From the NCBI RefSeq assembly GCF_050003625.1, contig NC_134398.1:25265211-25329210 (forward strand): a stretch of 64,000 nt of DNA. The letters run 5' to 3'. Below, piece after piece: positions 10,661 to 20,332 of this stretch. The stretch is from Haematobia irritans (taxonomy: Eukaryota; Arthropoda; Insecta; Diptera; Muscidae). Below the pieces are notes generated by a model. The model was given only the letters and a program-made list of their open reading frames with translations, was not told the origin of the DNA and did not search any database. The position numbers were made by a program, and so were the translations under genes. The number at the start of each line of letters is the position of its first letter. The first letter of the stretch is position 1.

Positions 10661-10846
10661 AATTCCCATGCCACTCTCAAAATACCGAACGATTTGTGCG
10701 AGTTGTTAATGAATCTACTAGTCATGTTACAGACGATAAACGATTGGGTTATATAATATCCAAAATTTAAAGTCGCCAACAACATAGTAAACTTGATTCT
10801 CGACAGGATTTGTTATAAATTAATTCTAAAAAGTTGTTAGCCGCAT

Positions 10847-10869
10847 AATAAAATTGTACAATTAATAAA
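10847..10869 (+). promoter_or_regulatory. Candidate polyadenylation signals of the transposase gene
   Basis: AATAAA occurs at 10847-10852 and 10864-10869, about 80-100 bases after the stop codon and before the nested family A element. Confidence 0.5.
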
Positions 10870-10983
10870 CATGAAATGTACTCAAATCAAATACAAATCT
10901 AATCTAATATTTTCTTGTTTAAAGTATTTACTCATGTGACAACATTGCTCACCATTGTGAAGATGACAAGAAAACGCAAAAAA

Positions 10984-12935
10984 AACAAGTATATAAGGCC
11001 GCAAGTTCGGCCAGGCCGAATCTTATGTACCCACCACCATGGATTGCGTAGAAACTTCTACGAAAGACTATCATCCACAATCGAATTACTTGGGTTGTGG
11101 TATCTTAAAACTTCTTAACATCGTTTTCTAAATTGTGATTTAGTCCATACATGGTATATATTAGACAAAAAAGTTATGTATAGTTAAGTCTACAAATAAT
11201 TACGAATCGATATGGACTTTTTGTACGTAGAGAGCCAGAATTGAAATATGGGGGTTGCTTATATGGGGGCTATATACAATTATGAACTTGATATGGACCA
11301 ATTTTAGTGTGATTGGGGATCGATTTATCTGAGGGCCATATATAACTATAGAACGATATGGACCTAGTTAGGCATGGTTGTTAACGACTATATACTAGCA
11401 CAATGTACCAAATTTCAACTCACTCGGATGAAATTTGCTCCTCCAAGAGGTTCCAAAACCAAATCTCGGGATCGGTTTATATGGGGCTATGCACGATTAT
11501 GGACTGATATGGACCACTTTTGGCATGGTTGTTAAATATCATATACTACCACCACGTACCAAATTTCAAGCAGATCGGATGAATTTTGCTTCTCCTTATG
11601 GACTGATAGAAACCAATTCCTGCATGGTTGTTGGATACCATATACCAACATCACGTACCAAATTCCAACCGAATGGGAAGAATTTTGCTCTTCCAAGGGG
11701 CTCTGGAGGACAAATCTGGGGATCGGCTTATATGGGGCCTATATATAATTATGGACCGATATCGACCAATTTTTGCATGGGAGTTTGAGGCCATATATTA
11801 ACACCACGTACCAAATTTCAACTGAATCAGATGAATTTTGGTCTTCCAAGGGGTTCCGGAGGTCAAATCTAGTGATCGGTTTATATGGGGGCTATATAAT
11901 TATGAACCGATGTGGACCAATTTTTGCATGGTTGTTAGAGACCATATACTAACATCACGTACCAAATTTTAGCCGGATCGGATGAAATTTGCTTCTCTTA
12001 GAGGCCTCGCAAGCCAAATCGGAGGATCGGTTTATATGGGGGCTATATATAATTATAGACCGATGTGGACCAATTTTTGCATGGTTGTTAGAGACCATAT
12101 ACTAACACCATGTACCAAATTTCAGCCGGATCGGATGAAATTTGCTTCTCTTAGAGGCCTCGCAAGCCAAATCGGGGGATCGGTTTATATGGGGGCTATA
12201 TATAATTATGGACCGATGTGGACCAATTTTTGCATGGTTGTTAGAGACCATACACCAACACCATGTACCAAATTTCAGCCGATTCGGATGAAATTTGCTT
12301 CTCTTAGAGGCCTCGCAAGCCAAATCGGGGGATCGGTTTATATGGGGGCTATATATAATTATGGACCGATGTGGGCCAATTTTTGCATGGTTGTTAGAGA
12401 CCATATACTGACATCATGTACCAAATTTCAGCCGGATCGGATGAAATTTGCTTCTCTTAGCGGCCTCGCAAACCAAATCGGGGGATCGGTTTATATGGGG
12501 GCTATATATAATTATGGACCGATGTGGACCAATTTTTGCATGGTAGTTAGAGACCATATACTGACATCATGTACCAAAATTCAGATGGATCGGATGAAAT
12601 TTGCTTCTCTTAGAGGCCTCGCAAGCCAAATTTTGGGGTCCGTTTATATGGGGGCTATACGTAAAAGTGGACCGATATGGCCCATTTGCAATACCATCCG
12701 ACCTACATCAATAACAACTACTTGTGCCAAGTTTCAAGTCGATAGCTTGTTTCGTTCGGAAGTTAGCGTGATTTCAACAGACGGACGGACGGACGGACAT
12801 GCTCAGATCGACTCAGAATTTCACCACGACCCAGAATATATATACTTTATGGGGTCTTAGAGCAATATTTCGATGTGTTACAAACGGAATGACAAAGTTA
12901 ATATACCCCCCATCCTATGGTGGTGGGTATAAAAA
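10984..12935 (+). mobile_element. Family A element nested in the DNA transposon
   Basis: A complete copy from the AACAAGTATATAAGGCC head to the hairpin tail and GGTATAAAAA. It carries about nine 153-bp modules and a (GGAC)4-like tract at about 12780. No target duplication is visible at the junctions, as expected for rolling-circle insertion. The modules contain long open frames on both strands, which argues against coding. At 11381-11410 it has the uninterrupted version of the site that holds a mariner at 33225. Confidence 0.8.
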
Positions 12936-12994
12936 TACGGCGTAGTCAGATGTTGAAAGGCAGAAATTTAACCAATGTGTAAGCAGCATAACGA

Positions 12995-13702
12995 TCTTCG
13001 TAATTTTCCACAATTCCGTTACCACTTACTTTTATTGTTAGATTGATTGTTAGATTTTAAAACAGTAGGCTCTCAAGTTGTTCAAGCAAAAACACAAGAA
13101 CTTTGCATAACGCAGAAAATGCCGTAGTGCACACAACGAGTATGTATACAATGATACGGTTAGAAATTTACAGATAAACAGTTTGTGTGTATTAAATACC
13201 TTTCAAATTAATTTCGTAGATGTGAATAACGATGTGCATGTGGTTTCGATCGGATATCATGACAAAACAGCAAAAGCTATTTGATGGTGTAGGGTGACCT
13301 ATTGACTTTTTAAAATCTCTGTAACTTTTTTGTTTATGAATATAATTAAATACTTCCAAAGCAAAAGTTTCATATTTTGATAAGATCTTTATAATGGTTA
13401 TAAGAAATGGGCATCATAGGGGTATACGAAGCGAAATAAAAAAATTAAAAATCAAATTTGACGTCGGAGTCAAAAATGACCAATGCACGAAATATAGCCC
13501 CTGATCAACCATGAACAACGATATGCGTTTCTTTTCGATCGGACTTCAAATGACGACACAGCACAGTAAATTGTATTTCGGGGGGTCGTAGGGTGCACGA
13601 AAAAAAAAAGTTTTAGTGTTCTGAAATTGTCTTGAAATATGCTACAAAACTGGGGGGTGACTGCATCAACTTTTTTTTTGCCTTAGGCCGTGACCCTACC
13701 TA
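12995..13702 (-). repeat. Right inverted arm of the DNA transposon
   Basis: From 13065 outward it mirrors the left arm. From about 12999 to 13030 it also mirrors 8694-8725, the 5' part of the transposase reading frame, while the material equivalent to about 8468-8684 is absent. The right end is therefore a rearranged inverted copy of the left end. Confidence 0.8.
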
Positions 13703-13710
13703 TTGAACCT

Positions 13711-13745
13711 GATACATTGGGCTGCCACATAACCTAACCTAACCT
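13711..13745 (+). mobile_element. tRNA-derived SINE, 3' part with (AACCT)n tail
   Basis: The sequence continues the SINE body interrupted at 7805 and ends with about three AACCT units. The 11-bp target duplication AGTTCAATTTT follows at 13746-13756. Confidence 0.8.
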
Positions 13746-13756
13746 AGTTCAATTTT

Positions 13757-15255
13757 CGAATGAAGTATTTCATTTTTCCCATAAAAGAGTTTACGTTTCT
13801 TCTGTGTATTTCAAATAGTTTTCAAATTTTGAAATCATCCATTTAAATCTCCATTAAAAATTTTGTAGCTATATTGAAAAGCACTGTTGCGTTTGTGAAC
13901 ATAAATCTTTTTATTTGTTTGGGCTTTTTAAAAACCTATTATGTTATTACAATAATTTTATGATTATTACCACCATCATCATCTATGCATGAAAACAGGG
14001 CTGAGACACACACTCACAAATATGCCAGTAAACTTATTGCAATACTGAAGAAGCAGTGGTTTTTGTATGATATGACTTCCTTAGTCCTTCATTTCCTAAC
14101 GGTTTCTTGCTAATTTTACAGTAAATTGATTTTGGTTTTAAAACAGACATCAAAAAGTTATGGCCACACACACACACCCACCCACCCACACAAATTGCTC
14201 CCTCTACCAAACATTTAAAATTGACACATCTACCCTCTAAAGAAACGGCATATGTACCATAAGTTATTGTGTGTGTATGAGTGTGTGTTTGGAGTGGGTG
14301 TGAGAGTCTTTCTTGGAGGATTGGAGGATTCCTTACATGTTTTATGGCCTATATTGTGATATATGACTACCTCGCACATTTAACCTTATGATGAAAGTAT
14401 TGATGCTTGTCAGCAAAGAATGGATGGTGGTGTAAGCTTTACAATCATTCCCGAACCATGATTCCCGAACCATGATTCTCTTGATGTAAAGTTCTTTGAC
14501 TTTTGTGTGGATGTGTGAGTGTATGGGGTTATTGGTATAGTGGTGAGTTTTGTTTGTCTGCCTTTTTTATTTGCCTACATAAATGTGTGTGTCTATATGA
14601 AGATGTATGCTTAATACCATTATGAGACATAAAACAAACACAAAGCTTCACAATCATCCACGCACACACACAAATTCAACAAGCCAAACCTCTGGGTGTT
14701 TGAGTATTTGTTCACATACATGTGTATTTGTCATCATAAAAGTAATTTCCTTTGCCTTTTGCCGTTGTCCTGGCTTTTGTTTTTATTATGATGATTGTGG
14801 CTTCTGATGTTTACCCCTCCACAATTATATTCAATATTGTCCCCTTAACAAAGTGTGCAAGTGTGTGTAATGTTTGATCTAATTTTTTGTCGTTTGTTTC
14901 ATATTTTGTCATTTTTTTATCTCATTAAATTAAATAATATTAAATTGAGCAAAAAATTATTGTTGATATAATGAAATTTAATTTTCAATTTTCTTTATTT
15001 AATCTCACTAACAAGCAATAAAAAAAATGTTTCTAATAAAATTTTGGAGAGGAAATTTGTAAGCAATATCCTTGGTTTATAGGCCTAATAATATAAGGAC
15101 ATGAAAGAAAATTGATTGAACCTATCATTAGAAGACTACAGAACGCTGATATGTAATGCAGTAAAGTAAAAATTATATTATGAAGTTTTTTTTTTATTAT
15201 AAAAAGAAATCGGCTATAAGAATTATAGAACAATTTTAGAACTGTATCTTTTAGC
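13757..15255. other. Non-repetitive AT-rich DNA with CA/GT microsatellites
   Basis: About 1.5 kb without recognised mobile elements. It holds short CA- and GT-rich tracts (about 14165-14195, 14265-14300, 14650-14680, 14855-14870) but no convincing coding frame. It could be ordinary intergenic or intronic host DNA; the open frame at 14607 matches nothing I recognise. Confidence 0.5.
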
Positions 15256-15261
15256 ACAAAA

Positions 15262-17420
15262 TTTTAATCAAAATTTTATTTCTATAGAAAATTCTCTCAA
15301 AACTTTATTTTCTATAACAAATTTTGTTAAAATTTTATTTCTATAGAAAATTTTGTCAATACCTTATTTTTATAGAAAATTTTGTCAAAATTTTATTTCT
15401 AAAGAAAATTCTGTCAATTTTTTTTTTTCTCTACGAAATTTTGTCAAAATTGTATTTCTATAGACAAGTTTGTTAAAATTTTATTTCTATAGACAATTTT
15501 GTCAAAATTGTATTCCTATGAAAAATTTCTTCAATACTTCATTTCTATATAAAATTTTGTCAAAATTTTATTCTATAGAAAATTTTGTAAAAATTTTATT
15601 GCTATATTTCTGTCAAAATTTTATTTCTATAGAAAAATTTATCAAAATATTGTTTCTATAGAAAATTTTCTCAAATTCTATATCTATAGAAAATTTTCCC
15701 AAATTTTAATTGTATAGAAAATTTTGTCAAAATTTTATTCATATGAAAATTTTCGCCAATACTTTATTTCTATATAAAATTTTGTCAAAATTTTATTTCT
15801 ATATAAAATTTTGTCAAAATTTTATTTCTATAGAAAATTTTGTCAAAATTTTATTTCTATAGAAAATTTTGTCAAAATTTTATTTCTATAGAAAATTTTG
15901 TCAAAATGTTATTTCTATAGAAAATTTTGTCAAAATTTTATTCCTATGAAAAATTTTGCCAATACTTTATTTCTATAAAAAATTTTTTTCAAAATTTTAT
16001 TTCTATAGAAAATTGTGTCAAAATGTTATTTCTATAGAAACTTTTTTCAAAATTTTATTTCTATTAAAAATTTTGTTAAAATTTTATTTCTATAGAACAT
16101 TCTTCCAAAATTTTTTCTATAGAAAATGTTGTCAACATTTTATTTCTATAGAAATTTGTCAAAATTTTATTTCCATAGAAAATTTTGTTAAAATTTTATT
16201 TCTATTAATCATTCTTTCAAAATTTTTTTTATATGAAAATTTTATCAACATTTTATTTCTATAGAAATTTGTCAACTTTTTATTTCTATATTTCTATAAA
16301 AAATGTTATTTCTATAGAAAATTTTGTCAAAATTTTATTCCTGTAGCAAATTTTGTTAAAATTTTATTTCTATAGAAAATTTGGTCAAAATCTTACTTCT
16401 ACAGAAAATATAGGTAAAATTTTAGATCTATAGAAAATATAAATTGTCAAAATTTTAATCCTATGAAAAAATTCGTCAATACTTTATTTCTATATAAAAT
16501 TTTATTTCTATAGAAAATTTTTGTCAAAATTTTATTTCTATTGAAGATTTTGTCAACATTTTATTTCCATCGAAAATTTTGTCAAAATTTTATTTCTATA
16601 GAAAATTTTGTCATAATTTTATTTCTATAGAAAATTTTGTCAAAATTTTATTCTATAGAACATTCTTTCAAAATTTTATTTCTAGAGAAAAAATTTTCTC
16701 AAAATTGTATTTCTATAGACAATTTTGTCAAAATTTTAATTCTATAGAACATTTAATTTGCATAGAAATTTTTTCAAAATTTTATTTCTATAGAAAATTC
16801 TGTCAAAATTTTATTTCTATAGAAAAATTTTTAAAAAATTTTATTTCTACAGAAAATGTTCTCAAATTCTATATTTATAGAAAATTTTCTCAAATTTTAT
16901 TTGTATAGAAAATTGTGGCAAAATTTTATTTGTATTGAAAATTTTGGCAAAATTTTATTTCTATAGAAAATTTTGTCAAATTATATTTCTATAGAAAATG
17001 TTGTCAAAATTTAATTTCTATAGAAAATTGTGTCTAATTTTATTTCTATAGAAAAATTTTTAAAAAAATTTATTTCTACAGAAAATGTTCTCAAATTCCA
17101 TATCTATAGAAAATGTTCTCAAATTTTATTTCTATAGAAAATGTTGTCAAAATTTTATTTCTATAGAAAATTTTGTCATAAATTTATTTCTATATTAAAG
17201 TTGGTCAACATTTTTTTTACTAAGAACAATTTTGTGAAATTTTTATTTCTATAGAAATTTTGTCAATAGTTTATTTCTATAGAAAATTTTGTCAAAATTT
17301 TATTTCTATAGAAAATTTTGTCAAAATTTTTTTCTATAGAAAAATTTGTCAAAATTTTATTTCCATAGAAAATTTAAAATGGTAACATTTTATTTTATAG
17401 AAACGTTGGTCAAACTTGTT
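15262..17420 (+). repeat. 29-bp minisatellite array, forward
   Basis: About 74 tandem, variably diverged units. Each 29-bp unit combines the palindrome TTTCTATAGAAA with AAAATTTTGTCAAAATTTT. Since 29 is not a multiple of three, the unit reads through all three frames and yields repeated peptide patterns such as FYFYRKFCQNFISIENF, which are spurious. Confidence 0.9.
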
Positions 17421-17894
17421 TTTGCAAAGGAAATCGATCTACTATTTTTGGTAGAATTCTATCAATTGTGGCCAATCTACCATTTGTGGCCAATCGGAGA
17501 AAACCAAATTCGGCAACTAGCCACATTTGTGCAATCTAAGCAACGTTTTTGCTATTACTATTTTTGGTGAGCTCTTAGACCAAGCTCATTTTTCTATGGT
17601 GTTGCATCCGTTCTTGCAAATGTATTGAGCTCACAAGCAAGATTTCTAAATCTGCCGTGTGGATTTCGATCAAATCTGGCCATTACTTCTCCGATCATTT
17701 CTGATGTTTTTACCGTAATCTTTTCATTCATATTTTGGACAATCACGGTTGTCACAGTTGGTAAAATTCTATCCAAAATGGTAGATTTTTGCTGCCTGGT
17801 AGATGGGTAGAATTCTTGATGGTTTGGTAGATTTTGCGAAATATTCGTTGCCAACTAAGAAGTAATTCAATTATCTGTAAAAAAATCAAAGTTA
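17421..17894. repeat. D-type spacer between opposed satellite arrays
   Basis: It contains several GGTAGAATTCTA-type motifs, TTGTGGCCAATC repeats and CAGTTGGTAAAATTCTA, related to the D-type flanks elsewhere (22110, 50190, 61800). Part of it (about 17805-17895) is duplicated at about 18455-18550. No gene was found. Confidence 0.55.
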
Positions 17895-19300
17895 TCCTTA
17901 GAAATAAAATTTGGACAAAATTTTCTATAGAAACAAAATTTGGACAAAATTTTCTCTAGAAATAAAGTATTGACTAAATTTTTCATAAAAATACAATTTT
18001 TACAAAATTCTATAGAAACAATGTTTTGACATAATTTTCTATAGGGATACAAATTTCACAAAATTATCTATAGAGATAAAATTTTGACAAAATTTTCTAT
18101 AAAAATAAAATTTTGACAAAATTTTCTACAGAGATAAAATTTTCACAAAACTTTCTGTAGAAATAAAATTTTGACAAAATTTTCTATAGAAATAAAATTT
18201 TGACAAGAAATAAAATTTCGACAAAATTTTTGAAAAAATAAAATTTTGACAACATTTTCTATAGAAATAAAATCTTGACAAAATTTTCTATAGAATTAAA
18301 ATTTCGACAGAATTTTTAATAAAAATAAAATGTTGACCAAATTTTCGATAGAAATAAAATTTTGATAAAATTTTCTATAGAAATAAATTTTTGTCAACAT
18401 TTTCGTTAGAAATAAAATTTTGACGAAATTATCTATTTCTATAGATAGATATAGGTTGGTAGAATTCTTGATGTTTTGGTAAATTTTGCGAAATATTCCT
18501 CTCCAACTAAGAAGTACTTCAATTCTCTGCAAAAAAATGGCAAAATTATCCTTAGATATACAATTTTTACAAAATTTTCTATAGAAATAAAGTTTTGACA
18601 AAATTTTTTATAAAAATAAATTTTCTATAGAAATAAAATTTTGACAAAATTTTCTATAAAAATAAATTTTCTATAGAAATAAAATTTTGGCAAAATTTTC
18701 TACAGAAATAACTTTTCTATAGAAACAAAATTTTGACAAAATTTTCGATATAAATAAAATTTTGACAAAATTTTCGATATAAATAAAATTTTGATAAATT
18801 TTTGTAGTAATAAAATTTTATATAGCAATAAAATTTCGACAAAATTATCTATAGGAATAAAAATTTCCATAGAAATAAAATTTTGATAAAATTTTCTATA
18901 GAAATAAAATTTTGACAAAATTTTCAATAGAAATAAAATTTTGACAAAATTTTCCATAGAAATTAAATTAAAAAAAAAAATCTATAGAAATAAAATTTTG
19001 ACAAAAATTTTCTATAGAAATACAATTTTGACAAACAATTTCTATAGAAATAAAATTTTGACAAAATTTCCTATAGAAATAAAATTGTTGGCTAAATTTT
19101 CTATAGAAATAAAATTTTGACAAAATTTTCTATAGAAATGAAATGTTGATAAAATTTTTATTAGAAATAAAATTTTCTATTGAAATAAAATTTTGACAAA
19201 ATTTTCTATAGTATTAAATTTTTGACCAAATTTTTACAACATTTTCTATAGAAATAAAATTTTGCAAAATTTTCTATAGAATGAAATTCTTGAGGAAAAT
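17895..19300 (-). repeat. 29-bp minisatellite array, reverse
   Basis: The same 29-bp unit as at 15262-17420 but in opposite orientation, interrupted at 18455-18550 by a copy of the D-type spacer edge. Together with the forward array it forms a diverged palindrome of about 4 kb. Confidence 0.9.
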
Positions 19301-19323
19301 TATCTTCGTCAAATTTATTTGGG

Positions 19324-20286
19324 TTTTTTATACCCTCCACCATAGGATGGGGGGTATATTAACTTTGTCATTCCGTTTGTAACACATCGAAATATTGCTC
19401 TAAGACCCCACAAAGTATATATATTCTGGGTCGTGGTGAAATTCTGAGTCGATCTGAGGATGGCCGTCCGTCCGTCCGTCCGTCTTTTGAAATCACGCTA
19501 ACTTCCGAACGAAACAAGCTATCGACTTGAAACTTGGCACAAGTAGTTGTTATTGATGTAGGTCGGATGGTTTTGCAAATGGGCCATATCGGTCCACTTT
19601 TACGTATAGCCCCCATATAAACGGACCCCCAAATTTGGCTTGCGAGGCCTCTAAAGGAAGCAAATTTCATCCGATCCGGCTGAAATTTGGTACATGGTGT
19701 TAGTATATGGTCTCTAACAACCATGCAAAAATTGGTCTACATCGGTCCATAATTATATATAGCCCCCATATAAACCGATCACCAGATTTGACCTCCGGAG
19801 CCTCTTGGAAGACCAAAATTCATCTGATTCAGTTGAAATTTTGTACGTGGTGTTAATATATGGCCTCAAACTCCCATGCAAAAATTGGTCGAAATCGGTC
19901 CATAATTAAATATAGGCCCAATATAAACCGATCCCCAGATTTGACCTCCAGAGCCCCTTGGAAGAGCAAAATTCTTCCCATTCGGTTGAAATTTGGTACG
20001 TGATGTTAGTATATGGTATCCAACAACCATGCAGGAATTGGTTCCTATCAGCCCATAATTATATATAGTTCCCATATAAACCGATCCCCAGATTTGACCT
20101 CCGGTGCCTTTTGGAGAAGCAAAATTCATCCGATCTGCTTGAAATTTGGTACGTGGTGATCGTATATGATATCTAACAACCATGCTAAAAGTGGTCCACA
20201 TCAGTCCATAATCATATATAGCCCCATATAAACCGATCCCGAGATTTGGTTTTGGAGCCCTTTGGAGGAGTAAATTTCATCTGAGT
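19324..20286 (-). mobile_element. Family A element, headless
   Basis: The hairpin tail is at 19324, then the (GTCC)n tract (about 19465), the 3' module and about four 153-bp modules. The AACAAG head is missing, the copy stopping at about 20286 within a module. Confidence 0.7.
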
Positions 20287-20332
20287 GCTTTTGCTCTATT
20301 ACGATTGCTCTATTACGATTGTCATGTTAATG

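Larger units (their letters stand above)
8550..10770 (+). pseudogene. Intron-containing transposase of a hAT/P-like transposon, two frameshifts
   Basis: The gene starts at ATG 8550 (product begins MKFEARDIDKTKLPT), is knocked out of frame in the A-rich run at about 8652-8664, and continues in the open frame through 9841 (exon 1). Introns with GT and AG ends lie at 9842-9917 and 10605-10660. Exon 2 (9918-10604) has a second frameshift near 10415-10420, and exon 3 ends at TAA 10768-10770. Across both splices the frame joins correctly. Candidate RNase-H-fold acids are Asp in CISYDGK (about 9407) and Asp in GCDGTAVNTG (about 9629), followed by CLLHFNELPL (about 9716), a CxxH block typical of hAT-like enzymes. 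Later blocks include TARWLTTASRLLRLYV and HPENILLAM. From memory this resembles uncharacterised arthropod proteins, some annotated Cc8K15.2-like; that is unverified. Both shifts look like single-base losses, so the copy is probably dead but young. Confidence 0.8.
7806..13702 (+). mobile_element. 5.9-kb DNA transposon with long inverted arms, possibly hAT- or P-like
   Basis: The termini are TAGACAGGGTCGCG on the left and, read inward, TAGGTAGGGTCACG on the right. Inverted similarity continues for about 640 bases (7806-8456 against 13065-13702). A further inverted match pairs 8694-8725, at the 5' part of the transposase reading frame, with about 12999-13030. The element lies inside a SINE with an apparent 8-bp target duplication, as expected for hAT and P superfamilies. 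It carries an intron-containing transposase gene (8550-10770) and a nested family A element (10984-12935). The superfamily is not settled from sequence alone. Confidence 0.8.

Noticed and set aside
11982..12860. Open frame of 292 residues in family A modules, and similar ones at 2860-3723, 34551-35590, 47663-48715 and 54859-55416
   Set aside because: The 153-bp module length is a multiple of three, so stop-free units stay open. The opposite strand is open too. Treated as repeat, with a coding test proposed as a finding.
13725..13745. Telomeric repeat tract
   Set aside because: Only about three AACCT units occur, immediately before the SINE target duplication. It is the SINE tail.
14607..14807. 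Cys/His-containing open frame in the unique region
   Set aside because: It is short, low in complexity (CA-repeat encoded), without splice or start context that could support a gene.
15262..17420. CRISPR-like array (short repeats at regular spacing)
   Set aside because: The repeats are directly tandem with no unique spacers, in eukaryotic DNA.
15470..19000. Many open frames with peptides like FYFYRKFCQNFISIENFVKILFL on both strands, also at 29575-31190, 36484-40800 and 57100-60600
   Set aside because: They are translations of the 29-bp satellite. Because 29 mod 3 is 2, three units give a 29-residue peptide period. No conservation beyond the DNA repeat and no gene signals.
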